A DNA stretch of 64,000 nt, taken from Candidatus Rokuibacteriota bacterium (GTDB taxonomy: Bacteria; Methylomirabilota; Methylomirabilia; Rokubacteriales; CSP1-6). A model generated the notes under the pieces. It was not told where the DNA came from. It saw only the letters and a program-made list of their open reading frames with translations, and made no database searches. The stretch is from positions 44,778 through 108,777 of the forward strand of contig QHSU01000083.1 of the NCBI GenBank assembly GCA_003220535.1, given 5' to 3'. The stretch's first letter is position 1; the number at the start of each line of letters is the position of its first letter. Below, one piece after another: positions 23,419 through 32,477 of this stretch. The position numbers were made by a program, and so were the translations under genes.

Positions 23419-24351
23419 ATGGCCGTCCGGCCGGCGACCCTGGCGCGCCCGGCTCCCCTCGCCGGCCGGCGGTCCACGCTGCGCGGCGTCCTCGAGCGCG
23501 AAGGGGTGTTCAGCTGGCTCATGCTGGGCCCCGGCGTCCTCTTCCTGCTCGCGTTCGTCGCCTATCCGTTCTTCTACGGCATCTTCCTCAGCCTGGAGGA
23601 TCGTCGGGTCGCCAGCCCGGGCATCTTCGTCGGCCTTGCCAACTTCGCGACGCTCGCCCACGACGCCGTCTTCTGGCAGGTCACCCGCAACACGTTCGTC
23701 TACGTCGCGATCACGACGGTGCTGAAGCTGACGGGCGGGCTCGGCATGGCGCTGGTGATGAACCAGGCCTTCCGCGGCCGAAATCTGGCCCGGGCGTTCC
23801 TGCTGCTGCCCTTCATCGTCCCGACCGCGCTGTCGACGATCGCCTGGATGTGGATCCTCGATCCCACCTTCAGCGTCGTCAACTGGCTCCTCGTCCGCGC
23901 CGGCGTCATCGCCAGCGGCTACTCGTTCCTCGGCAACGCCACCCTGGCCATGGGATCGCTGATCGTCGTCAACACCTGGCGCGGCATGCCGTTCTACGGC
24001 ATCACGCTGCTGGCCGGTCTCCAGACGATCTCGTCGGACCTCTACGAGGCGGCTGCCATCGACGGCGCTACCAGTGTGCAACGCTTCCGCTACGTCACCC
24101 TGCCCGTCATCAAGCCCGTGCTGATCATCGTGACGATGTTCTCGGTCATCTTCACGTTCGGCGACTTCCAGCTCATCTACGCGCTGACCCACGGCGGGCC
24201 GGCCAACGCGACCCACGTCTTCTCGACCTGGGCGTTCGACATCGGTATGCTGGCCGGCCAACTCGGCATGGGCGCCGCGGTCGCGCTGGCCATCCTGCCG
24301 GCGCTGGCCGTGCTGATCGTCGGGCTGACGTTCTATCTCAGACGGGAATGA
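23419..24351 (+). CDS. ABC sugar-type permease (MalF/UgpA class)
   Basis: 310 aa, six transmembrane helices after a basic N-terminus. The cytoplasmic ATPase-docking EAA loop reads YEAAAIDGATSVQRFRYVTLPVIKP. Starts 6 nt after the binding-protein stop. Forms the membrane channel with the permease at 24431. Confidence 0.9.
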   Translation: MAVRPATLARPAPLAGRRSTLRGVLEREGVFSWLMLGPGVLFLLAFVAYPFFYGIFLSLEDRRVASPGIFVGLANFATLAHDAVFWQVTRNTFVYVAITTVLKLTGGLGMALVMNQAFRGRNLARAFLLLPFIVPTALSTIAWMWILDPTFSVVNWLLVRAGVIASGYSFLGNATLAMGSLIVVNTWRGMPFYGITLLAGLQTISSDLYEAAAIDGATSVQRFRYVTLPVIKPVLIIVTMFSVIFTFGDFQLIYALTHGGPANATHVFSTWAFDIGMLAGQLGMGAAVALAILPALAVLIVGLTFYLRRE

Positions 24352-24356
24352 CCATA

Positions 24357-24431
24357 ATGACCACCAGGCTCATGTCCGCCCGAACGTCGAGCGCCGGAGG
24401 CCCGGCGAAGGCGCTCCGACGGCCAATCTAA
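24357..24431 (+). CDS. 24-aa open frame bridging the two permease genes
   Basis: ATG 24357 to TAA 24431; the stop overlaps the next permease start as TAATG. The peptide is basic (MTTRLMSARTSS, then LRRPI). It could be a coupling peptide that delivers ribosomes to the second permease, or a remnant of an extended N-terminus. No family. Confidence 0.3.
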   Translation: MTTRLMSARTSSAGGPAKALRRPI

Positions 24432-25276
24432 TGGTCGCTGGCCGCGGACTCGGCTCGCGCGCGCTCCGGCTCTATCTGCCGCTGGCGCTGTTCCTGGTCG
24501 GGATGCTGTTCCCGTTCTACTGGATGCTGATCACGTCGATCAAGCCCAACCGCGAGCTCTACAACGCCCGGATCATGCCGCTGATCGTCCACCAACCCAC
24601 CCTCAAGCACTACGTCGACCTGTTGTACGAGACGAACTTCCTCACCTGGACGTACAATACGATGCTGGTGGCCGTCGTCACCACGGTCGTGTCGGTGGTC
24701 CTCGGGACGATGATGGCGTATCCACTGGCGCGCATGCGATTCCCCGGCGCCGCCGTCGTCGCCATCGGCGTCGCCGCCACGTACCTCGTGCCGCAGCCGC
24801 TGCTGTTCATCCCGATGTCGGACATCATCAACCGGCTCGAGCTCGGGAACACGCTGACGGCGGTCATGCTGACGTACCCCACGCTCTTGATCCCGTTCTG
24901 CGCCTGGCTCCTGATGGGCTATTTCAAGAGCGTGCCCCGCGAGCTGGAGGACGCCGCGCGGATCGACGGCGCCAGTCGTCTCCAGGCGATGACGCGTATC
25001 GTGCTGCCGCTCTGCACGCCCGGTCTCCTGTCGGCCGGCATCTTCGCCTTCACGCTGGCCCAGAACGAGTTCCTGTACGCGCTGATCTTCCTGGCCAAGA
25101 GCGACGTCCGGACGGTGCCCGTCGGCGCCATCACCGAGCTGATCCGCGGCGACGTCTTCTACTGGGGCCAGCTCATGGCGGCGGCGCTGCTCGGCTCGGT
25201 ACCGGTCGCCGTCATCTACTCGTTCTTCGTGGAGTACTACGTGGCAGGCCTCACGGCCGGCTCGGTGAAGGGCTGA
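24431..25276 (+). CDS. ABC sugar-type permease (MalG/UgpE class)
   Basis: 281 aa, six transmembrane helices. The EAA loop is LEDAARIDGASRLQAMTRIVLP, typical of the second permease in family-1 systems. Start ATG overlaps the preceding short frame as TAATG. Partner of the permease at 23419. Confidence 0.9.
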   Translation: MVAGRGLGSRALRLYLPLALFLVGMLFPFYWMLITSIKPNRELYNARIMPLIVHQPTLKHYVDLLYETNFLTWTYNTMLVAVVTTVVSVVLGTMMAYPLARMRFPGAAVVAIGVAATYLVPQPLLFIPMSDIINRLELGNTLTAVMLTYPTLLIPFCAWLLMGYFKSVPRELEDAARIDGASRLQAMTRIVLPLCTPGLLSAGIFAFTLAQNEFLYALIFLAKSDVRTVPVGAITELIRGDVFYWGQLMAAALLGSVPVAVIYSFFVEYYVAGLTAGSVKG

Positions 25277-25314
25277 CCACACGTGCCTCAGACCGCGGAT
25301 CTGGGAGGAACGCG

Positions 25315-26544
25315 ATGAAGATCATCCGGGCGGGCACGCTGATCGACGGCACCGGGGCTCCCCCCGTTCGCAACGCGATCGTGCAGATCGACAACGGCCG
25401 GATCGACGCGGTGACGACGGCCGGGCCGGGTATCGGCTGGCCGGCCGGCGTCGAGGTGATCGACGCCTCGAGCCTCACGGTGCTGCCCGGCCTCATCGAT
25501 TGCCACGATCATCTCGCCTTCCACGGCTACGAGTTGGTCAAGCGCTGGGGGCTCGACGAGCCGCGGAGCACCTGGCATCTGCGGACGGCCGGCGTCGCGC
25601 GTCAGATCCTCGAGTCGGGCTACACGGCGATCCGGGATGCCGGCGGGCTCGACGCGGGATTCCGGCTCGCGATCCAGGAAGGGCTGATCGCGGGACCCCG
25701 CCTGCTTCTGTCTCTCGCGATCATCTCGCCGACGGGTGGGCTCGGCGACCGCGTGAGCCCCTCCGGTCACACGGCGCCGGCGGGCCAGGATCCGAGCCTG
25801 CCGCCGAGCGTCGCCGACGGCGTCGAGGCCGTGCGGACGACGGTCCGCACTATGGTCCGGGCGGGCGCGGACGTGATCAAGTGCGCCACGACGGGAGGCG
25901 CCAGCTCGCGCGCCGGCCACGGCCCGAAAGACTCCGAGTTCTCGCTCGAGGAGATGAAGGCGCTGGTCGACGAGGCCCACTCGCTCGGGCGCCGGGTCAT
26001 GTGCCACGCGGTCGGCGGACCGGGCCTGCGGGTGGCGATCGAGGCGGGTGTCGATTCCATCGAGCACGGCTGTTACCTCGACGAGGATCGCGAGCTCATC
26101 CCGATGATGGCGGAACGTAGCATTTTCTTCGTCCCGACCCTGACCGTCTACGAGTATCATCGCGAGTCGATCGCCCCGCACGTGCGCGAGCGCGCACACG
26201 CGCTGCGCGCGCACCACCTCGAGAGCGTCGGACAGGCACTCGCGGCGGGGGTCACGGTCGTCGCCGGCACCGACGCCGGCGGCCACGGTCATCCGAACAA
26301 CGCGCTCGAGATCGCGCACCTGGTCGGGGCCGGGATGACGCCGATGCAAGCGCTCCAGGCCGCGACGAGCCGCGCGGCCGAGTGTCTCGGGCTCGCGGGA
26401 GAGATCGGCACGATCGAGAAGGGGAAGTGGGCGGATCTGGTTCTCGTCGAGGGCGATCCGCTCCGAGACGTCACGGTGCTTCAGGATCGGCGCCGCATCA
26501 GGCGAGTGGTCAAGGGCGGCGTGACCGTGACCGCGCGCAACTGA
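25315..26544 (+). CDS. Metal-dependent amidohydrolase (imidazolonepropionase/prolidase-like)
   Basis: 409 aa with ribosome site GGGAGGAA. The composite amidohydrolase fold is visible: N-terminal beta sandwich, metal motif GLIDCHDHL, then VIKCATTGG at the bridging-lysine position, VMCHAVGG and DSIEHGCYLD with the two His ligands, and GTDAGG with the catalytic Asp, ending in the sandwich string KGKWADLVLVEGDPL. Members hydrolyse cyclic amides, organophosphates or Xaa-Pro-type peptides. It is 38 nt after the permease gene and probably acts on the imported compound. Confidence 0.87.
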   Translation: MKIIRAGTLIDGTGAPPVRNAIVQIDNGRIDAVTTAGPGIGWPAGVEVIDASSLTVLPGLIDCHDHLAFHGYELVKRWGLDEPRSTWHLRTAGVARQILESGYTAIRDAGGLDAGFRLAIQEGLIAGPRLLLSLAIISPTGGLGDRVSPSGHTAPAGQDPSLPPSVADGVEAVRTTVRTMVRAGADVIKCATTGGASSRAGHGPKDSEFSLEEMKALVDEAHSLGRRVMCHAVGGPGLRVAIEAGVDSIEHGCYLDEDRELIPMMAERSIFFVPTLTVYEYHRESIAPHVRERAHALRAHHLESVGQALAAGVTVVAGTDAGGHGHPNNALEIAHLVGAGMTPMQALQAATSRAAECLGLAGEIGTIEKGKWADLVLVEGDPLRDVTVLQDRRRIRRVVKGGVTVTARN

Positions 26545-26647
26545 GGAAGACCAAAGATCGGGCAGCCGCGCTCGGCGGGTGCCCGTCTCCCGGGCATCGG
26601 GCCCAGGCGCGCACTCAGCAAATGCACGCCGCCGCGGTCGCCCCCCC

Positions 26648-26663
26648 GGGCACGTCTCTTGCG
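26648..26663 (+). promoter_or_regulatory. Sigma-54-like promoter of glycogen phosphorylase
   Basis: GGGCACG-TCTC-TTGCG has GG and GC exactly 10 nt apart and matches the consensus except the first T and the last W. Predicted start near 26674, leaving a 23-nt leader that contains the ribosome site GGGAGGAG. No GTTYC-N5-GRAAC site was found in the preceding 100 bp, so another activator would be needed. The 152-bp gap 26545-26696 holds nothing else I recognise. Confidence 0.5.
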
Positions 26664-26696
26664 TGAAGCCGTGCGGCAGCACTCGGGAGGAGATCG

Positions 26697-29249
26697 ATGA
26701 CCATGAGCCCGATCGGGCCACGCCCGCACGTGACCCCGGTGACGCCCCGGCAGGCTCTCCCCTACGACGCGCTCGGTTCGGACGCCGAGTCGCTCAAGAC
26801 GGCGATCCTCGGACACCTCGAGTACACGCTCGCGGAGCTGCCGACCCACGTCGACAGCCAGTGGGAGCCCTACCTCGCCGTGGCCCTCGCGGTGCGCGAC
26901 CGGATGATCCAGCGCTGGATCCGCACCCAGGACACCTACTACGCGCGAGACGCCAAGCGCGTGTACTACCTCTCGCTCGAGTACCTGATGGGGCGCACGC
27001 TGGGCAACAGCCTGGTCAACATGGGCTTGCTCGGTGAATGCGCGAAGGCCCTGTACGAGCTCGGCTATCGTCTCGAAGACCTGCGCGACGCCGAGTGGGA
27101 CGCCGGGCTCGGCAACGGCGGTCTCGGGCGGCTGGCGGCGTGCTTCCTCGACTCGCTGGCCACGCTCGGCTACCCGGCCTACGGATACGGCCTGCGCTAC
27201 GACTACGGCATCTTCCACCAGCGCATCATCGATGGCGCGCAGGTCGAGGTCGCGGACGGCTGGCTGCGGTACGGCAACCCGTGGGAGATCGCCCGGAACG
27301 GGGACCGGTTCCGCATCCAGTTCTACGGGCGCGTCGTGACCTCCGTGAACGCCTGGGGCCGGCTCACCAAGGCGTGGGTCGACACGCGCGATGTGCTGGC
27401 GACGCCGTACGACACCCCGGTGCCCGGCTACGGCACGGAGACGGTGAACACGCTCCGGCTCTGGGGCGCCCGCGCGGTCCGCGAGTTCGACCTCGACGAG
27501 TTCAACTCGGGCGACTACATCGGCGCCATCGAATCGCGAGCGCGGTCCGAGAACATCTGCCGGGTCCTCTACCCGAGCGATCACGTCGCCGCCGGCCAGG
27601 AGCTCCGCTTGGCCCAGGAGTACTTCTTCGTCTCGGCGACCCTTCGAGACATCATCCGGCGCTACAAGAAGCGGTACCGCATGTTCGACGAGCCGCACGG
27701 GCTCGCGACCTTCGACCGCTTCGGCGAGAAGGTGGCCATCCAGCTCAACGACACGCATCCGGCCCTTGCGATCCCGGAGCTCATGCGACTCCTCGTGGAC
27801 GTCGAGGAGCTCGACTGGGACGCGGCCTGGGCGATCGTGTCGGCGACGTTCGGGTTCACGAATCACACGGTCATGCCCGAGGCGCTCGAGCGATGGCCGG
27901 TGAAGCTCATCGCCACCATGCTTCCCCGGCACCTGGAGATCATCTACGAGATCAACCGCCGGTTCCTGGAGGACGTCGGCCGGCGCCTCGGGCCCGACGA
28001 TGCGCGGGCGCGGCGGATGTCCCTCATCGACGAGGACGGCGAGCCCGGCGTGCGCATGGCCGCGCTGGCGATCGTGGGCAGCCACAGCGTGAACGGCGTG
28101 GCCGCACTGCACACGGAGATCCTCAAGACGCGCGTCTTCCGCGACTTCGCCGAGCTCTCACCGGAGAAGTTCAACAACAAGACGAACGGCGTCACGCAGC
28201 GGCGATGGCTGCTCAAGAGCAATCCGTCCCTCGCCCAGCTCATCAGCGACAAGATCGGGACGGCCTGGGTAACCGACCTGCGCCACCTCGATCGGCTCGT
28301 CCCGCTGGCCGACGATCCCGAGTTCGGCGCCGCGTGGCGGGCGGTCAGGCGCGTCAACAAGATCCGCCTGACCGAGACCATCCGCCGCCAGTACCAGCGC
28401 CGGCGCGTCGAGCTCGCCGTCGATCCCGATTCGCTCTTCGACGTCCAGGTCAAACGCATCCACGAGTACAAGCGCCAGCTCCTCAACGTCCTCCACGTCG
28501 TCACCCTCTACAACCGGATCAAGGACGATCCGCGGCGCGTCGTGGCCCCGCGCACCATCATCTTCGGCGGCAAGGCGGCGCCCAGCTACGTGACGGCCAA
28601 GCTGATCATCCGGCTGATCAACGCCGTGGGCGACCTCGTCAACAACGACCCCACCGTCCGCGACTGGCTCACCGTCGTCTTCCTCGCGGACTATCGCGTG
28701 TCGCTGGCCGAAGAGGTCTTCCCGGCCGCGGACCTGTCCGAGCAGATCTCGACGGCGGGGACCGAGGCGTCCGGCACGAGCAACATGAAGTTCGCCCTGA
28801 ACGGCGCCGTGACGATCGGCACGATGGACGGGGCCACCATCGAGATCCGCGAGGAGGTGGGCGACGACAACATCTTCGTCTTCGGCCTCACCGCCGCCGA
28901 GGTGGCGGCGCTTCGTCCGCGGTACGATCCGCGCGCGTTCTACGGCGCGAACGTCGAGCTCCGGCGCACGCTGGACATGATCCGCGACGGCGCCTTCAGC
29001 CCCGGCGAGCCCGGCCTCTTCCAGCCCCTCGTGGGCGCGCTCCTGGACGGCGGCGATCCCTTCTTCGTGCTCGCCGACTACGCGTCGTACGTCGCCTGCC
29101 AGGAGCGGGTCGCCGAGACCTATCGGGACCAGCGCGTCTGGACGCGAACGTCGATCCTCAACGTGGCGCGCATCGGCAAGTTCTCCAGCGACCGCGCGAT
29201 CCAGCAGTACGCCGAGGAGATCTGGAACATCACGCCCGTGCCGATCTGA
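26697..29249 (+). CDS. glgP: Glycogen/alpha-glucan phosphorylase
   Basis: 850 aa, full length for the family. Clear motifs: YYLSLEYLMGRTLGNSL, AGLGNGGLGRLAACFLDS, KFNNKTNGVTQRRWL, QVKRIHEYKRQLLN, and the pyridoxal-phosphate site ASGTSNMKFALNGA with Lys at about K698. It releases glucose-1-phosphate from stored glucan in the cytosol. Upstream lies a sigma-54-like promoter, which would tie glycogen use to a stress or nutrient signal. Followed by PEP carboxylase after 38 nt, though that gene seems to have its own start signal. Confidence 0.97.
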   Translation: MTMSPIGPRPHVTPVTPRQALPYDALGSDAESLKTAILGHLEYTLAELPTHVDSQWEPYLAVALAVRDRMIQRWIRTQDTYYARDAKRVYYLSLEYLMGRTLGNSLVNMGLLGECAKALYELGYRLEDLRDAEWDAGLGNGGLGRLAACFLDSLATLGYPAYGYGLRYDYGIFHQRIIDGAQVEVADGWLRYGNPWEIARNGDRFRIQFYGRVVTSVNAWGRLTKAWVDTRDVLATPYDTPVPGYGTETVNTLRLWGARAVREFDLDEFNSGDYIGAIESRARSENICRVLYPSDHVAAGQELRLAQEYFFVSATLRDIIRRYKKRYRMFDEPHGLATFDRFGEKVAIQLNDTHPALAIPELMRLLVDVEELDWDAAWAIVSATFGFTNHTVMPEALERWPVKLIATMLPRHLEIIYEINRRFLEDVGRRLGPDDARARRMSLIDEDGEPGVRMAALAIVGSHSVNGVAALHTEILKTRVFRDFAELSPEKFNNKTNGVTQRRWLLKSNPSLAQLISDKIGTAWVTDLRHLDRLVPLADDPEFGAAWRAVRRVNKIRLTETIRRQYQRRRVELAVDPDSLFDVQVKRIHEYKRQLLNVLHVVTLYNRIKDDPRRVVAPRTIIFGGKAAPSYVTAKLIIRLINAVGDLVNNDPTVRDWLTVVFLADYRVSLAEEVFPAADLSEQISTAGTEASGTSNMKFALNGAVTIGTMDGATIEIREEVGDDNIFVFGLTAAEVAALRPRYDPRAFYGANVELRRTLDMIRDGAFSPGEPGLFQPLVGALLDGGDPFFVLADYASYVACQERVAETYRDQRVWTRTSILNVARIGKFSSDRAIQQYAEEIWNITPVPI

Positions 29250-29275
29250 GCGTCGTCAGGCGCGCCGGCCGAGCG

Positions 29276-29281
29276 TAAATT
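29276..29281 (+). promoter_or_regulatory. TAAATT -10-like hexamer, possible leaderless start of ppc
   Basis: TAAATT is followed by GGGGCC and then ATG 29288, with no proper ribosome site. Weakest member of the leaderless set (spacing 6 nt). Confidence 0.3.
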
Positions 29282-29287
29282 GGGGCC

Positions 29288-31999
29288 ATGGACCTCTCGA
29301 CGACCATTCACCTGCTCGGCGAGACGCTCGGCGACGTGCTCCGGACGCAGGAGTCGGTCGCGCTCTTCGAGGTCGAAGAGCGGATCCGAACCCTCGCCAA
29401 GACCCGCCGCGGCGGCGACCCCGCGGCCGGCGCGCGCCTGGCGGCCGAGGTGGCCAGGCTCCCGGACGATGGCGCGCGGGTGACCGCGTCGGCCTTTGCC
29501 GTCTACTTCGACCTGGTGAACCTCGCCGAGGAGGCGCACCGCATCGCGGCCCTCCGCGAACGCGAGCGAGCCCGGCATCCGGCGCCGAGCGCGGAGTCGA
29601 TCCGGGAGGCGGTGGGGCTTCTCGCCCAGCGGGGCGTGACACCCGCGCAGATGTCGGCGCTGCTCGGAACGCTCCGCGTCGAGCTGGTGCTGACCGCCCA
29701 CCCGACCGAGGCCAAGCGCCGGACGGTGCTGTCGAAGCTCCAGCGGATCGCCGAGACGCTGCACCGCCTCGGCGATCCCGGCCTCCTGCCGCGCGAGCGT
29801 GAGGCCGCGACGTTGTCGCTCAGGGCCGAAGTCGCCACCCTCTGGCTGACCGACCGGGCGCGCACGGCACGCCCCGCGGTGACCGACGAGGTGCGCACGG
29901 GCCTCTATTTCGTGGACGCCATCTTCTGGGACGCGCTGCCGCGCATCGCGGCGGACCTCGAGGGCGCGCTGCGCGAGCACTACCCCACGCTCGCCGCACC
30001 GCCGGGGTGGCTCGGCCTCGCGTCGTGGATCGGTGGCGACCGCGACGGCAATTCCTCGGTCACGGCGGCCGTGACCGCCGAGACGCTCCGACTACACCGC
30101 GGCCTGGCCGTGGAGCGACATCGGCGCTCCCTTCAAGAGCTGGCGCGTCGCGTGAGCGTGAGCGGCCGCCGCTGCCCGCCGCCGCCGCTGCTCGCGGCCT
30201 GGCTCGAGACCCGGCGACCGCTGCCGGCCCGAATGGCCTATCTCGAGCAGCGCTACGCGGACGAGCCGTACCGTCTCGTGCTCTCGCTCCTGGCCGCGGA
30301 CCTCGAGGCCGCGTCCGAGGACGACATGACGGCGCGGCTGCTGGAGGACACGCAGCACCGGGCGCGGGTCACGACGGACGAGCTCCGCCTGGTCCTCGAC
30401 CTCGTGGCGGACGCCGTCCCGGCCGCGCTGACCGACGATGGCCTGCGAAGGGTTCGGCGCCAGCTCGAGATTTTCGGGCTACAGGCTGCGCGGCTCGATC
30501 TCCGCGAGGATTCCGGTCGCCTGGCGGCGACGGTGGGCAGGATGCTCGCCGCGCTCGGCAGCATCACGGATTTCGAGCAGGGCGACGACGCGCAGCGTAC
30601 GGTGTTCTTACTGAGTCTCTTGAAGGACGATCCGCCGGCGGCGGCGACCTTGACGGCGGCCGCCGGCGCGCACGAGGCGAGCGACGAGACCTGGCGACTG
30701 TTCCGCCTTCTCGCCCGCGCCGGGCGCGTGTATGGCGAAGAATCGCTCGGCCCCTTCGTCGTCTCGATGGCCCATGGCGCCGCCGACGTCCTCGCCGTCC
30801 TCCTGCTGGCGCGCTGGGCGGGGTGCGCACCCGGGCTCGCCGTCGCCCCGCTCTTCGAGACGCTGGACGACCTCGACCGCGCCCCGGGAGTGATGGCCTC
30901 GCTCCTGGCCCTCGACGTCTATCGCGCTCACGTCGCCGCCGGTGGCGGCGAGCAGATGGTGATGATCGGCTACTCCGACAGCAACAAGGACTGCGGCTAT
31001 CTGGCGGCGAACTGGGCGCTCTACCGGGCGCAGCAGTCGATCGCGCGCGTGTGCGACGAGCACAGCGTCGCACTCACGCTCTTCCACGGGCGGGGCGGCA
31101 GCGTCGCGCGCGGGGGCGGACCGGCTGCACGCGCGATCCGCGCGCAGCCCCGGGGGACCCTGCGGGGGCGGTTCCGCGTCACCGAGCAGGGCGAGACCAT
31201 CGCCTCGCGCTACGCCGATCACGACCTCGCCCACCGCCACCTCGAGCAGATCGTGAGCGCCGTCCTTCTTTCGTCGGCGCAGACGGCGACCGACGACGTT
31301 CCGGCGAGCTGGCGCTCCGCGATGGAAACCATGGCGGCGGCCGCGCGCGACGCGTACCTCGGACTCGTGGAACGCACGCCGGGGTTCCTCGACTACTGGC
31401 GGGCCGCGACACCGATCGAGGAGATCAGCCGGCTTCGGCTCGGCTCGCGCCCGGCCGCGCGCGGGCACGGCACGCTCACGCGCCGTGACGTCCGCGCGAT
31501 CCCCTGGGTGTTCTCGTGGATGCAGAGCCGCTTCAACCTGCCGGGCTGGTACGGGCTCGGCAGTGGGCTCGGAACCGTGGACGCCGGACGGCTCCGCGAG
31601 ATGTACGGGGGCTGGCCGTTCTTTTGCGCTCTGCTCGACAACGCCGAGATGTCGCTGCTCAAGGCCGACCTCGGCATCGCTGCGCTCTACTCGGACCTGG
31701 TGCCAGATCGGCGGCTGGCGGCGGCCGTGTCCGCCGCGGTCGAGGCCGAGTACGCGAGGACACGCGACGCGATCCTGGACGCGGCCGGCCACGCCGAGCT
31801 GATGGACGGTGACCCCGTCATCCAGCGCTCGGTGCAGCTCCGTAACCCGTATGTCGATCCGCTCAACTATTTGCAGGTGGAGATGCTCCGGCGACTCCGA
31901 TCGCTCGAGGATCCGGACGGGCCCGAGGCGGAGCGCTACCGGGAGGTCGTCGTGCTCACGATCAACGGGATCGCTGCCGGGCTCAGGAACACGGGGTGA
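29288..31999 (+). CDS. ppc: Phosphoenolpyruvate carboxylase
   Basis: 903 aa, normal length. The first signature VLTAHPTEAKRRTVL carries the catalytic His (H138); the second signature region is MIGYSDSNKDCGYLAANW; FHGRGGSVARGGGP and the conserved C-terminal NTG are present. It carboxylates PEP to oxaloacetate to refill the TCA cycle. Next to glycogen phosphorylase, suggesting a carbon-storage/anaplerosis unit. Confidence 0.97.
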   Translation: MDLSTTIHLLGETLGDVLRTQESVALFEVEERIRTLAKTRRGGDPAAGARLAAEVARLPDDGARVTASAFAVYFDLVNLAEEAHRIAALRERERARHPAPSAESIREAVGLLAQRGVTPAQMSALLGTLRVELVLTAHPTEAKRRTVLSKLQRIAETLHRLGDPGLLPREREAATLSLRAEVATLWLTDRARTARPAVTDEVRTGLYFVDAIFWDALPRIAADLEGALREHYPTLAAPPGWLGLASWIGGDRDGNSSVTAAVTAETLRLHRGLAVERHRRSLQELARRVSVSGRRCPPPPLLAAWLETRRPLPARMAYLEQRYADEPYRLVLSLLAADLEAASEDDMTARLLEDTQHRARVTTDELRLVLDLVADAVPAALTDDGLRRVRRQLEIFGLQAARLDLREDSGRLAATVGRMLAALGSITDFEQGDDAQRTVFLLSLLKDDPPAAATLTAAAGAHEASDETWRLFRLLARAGRVYGEESLGPFVVSMAHGAADVLAVLLLARWAGCAPGLAVAPLFETLDDLDRAPGVMASLLALDVYRAHVAAGGGEQMVMIGYSDSNKDCGYLAANWALYRAQQSIARVCDEHSVALTLFHGRGGSVARGGGPAARAIRAQPRGTLRGRFRVTEQGETIASRYADHDLAHRHLEQIVSAVLLSSAQTATDDVPASWRSAMETMAAAARDAYLGLVERTPGFLDYWRAATPIEEISRLRLGSRPAARGHGTLTRRDVRAIPWVFSWMQSRFNLPGWYGLGSGLGTVDAGRLREMYGGWPFFCALLDNAEMSLLKADLGIAALYSDLVPDRRLAAAVSAAVEAEYARTRDAILDAAGHAELMDGDPVIQRSVQLRNPYVDPLNYLQVEMLRRLRSLEDPDGPEAERYREVVVLTINGIAAGLRNTG

Positions 32000-32014
32000 G
32001 CGCCCGCGTGCGTG

Positions 32015-32407
32015 CTACACGACCGCGAGGGCCTCGACCTCGATCAGATAGTCCGGGTGCGAGAGCGAGGCGACCTGCACCATCGTCGAGGCCGGACCCT
32101 TGGCGCCGAAGACCTCGTCGCGCACGGCGCGGAAGTCGAGACGGTACCGGACGTCGGTGACGTAGGTCGTGATCTTCACGACGCTGGCCAGGCTCCCGCC
32201 CCCCGCCTCGACGAGCGCCTTGACCGCCGCGAACACCGCGCGCGCCTGGCCCCGGAAGTCGCCGCGGTGCTTCACGGTCCCGTCCATCTCGTAGGGCACC
32301 TGCCCGGCGAGGAAGAGAATCGTCTGGGCGCCCGTCACCTTGATGGCCTGGCTGTATCCCGGCGGGTCGTAGACACCCGGCGCACAGTACTTCTCGATCT
32401 TCGCCAT
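32015..32407 (-). CDS. RidA-family enamine/imine deaminase
   Basis: 130 aa from ATG 32407 with ribosome site GGGAGGA. The YjgF/RidA fold is shown by LFLAGQVPYEMDG, VVKITTYVTDV and an acidic C-terminal LIEVEALAVV. Family members hydrolyse reactive enamines or imines released by PLP and amino-acid-oxidising enzymes. It follows the FAD amine oxidoreductase on the same strand after 70 nt, a natural partner. That gap contains a 13-bp direct repeat (TCTGGATGACGAC at 32421 and 32442). Confidence 0.87.
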   Translation of the reverse strand: MAKIEKYCAPGVYDPPGYSQAIKVTGAQTILFLAGQVPYEMDGTVKHRGDFRGQARAVFAAVKALVEAGGGSLASVVKITTYVTDVRYRLDFRAVRDEVFGAKGPASTMVQVASLSHPDYLIEVEALAVV

Positions 32408-32477
32408 GATCTGTCCTCCCTCTGGATGACGACCGCGTGGATCTGGATGACGACTGTGTGAACGGCGACCGACCCGT

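Noticed and set aside
32421..32454. Direct repeat TCTGGATGACGAC, 21 bp apart
   Set aside because: Only two copies, in the short gap between the oxidase and RidA genes; too little to call a regulatory element.
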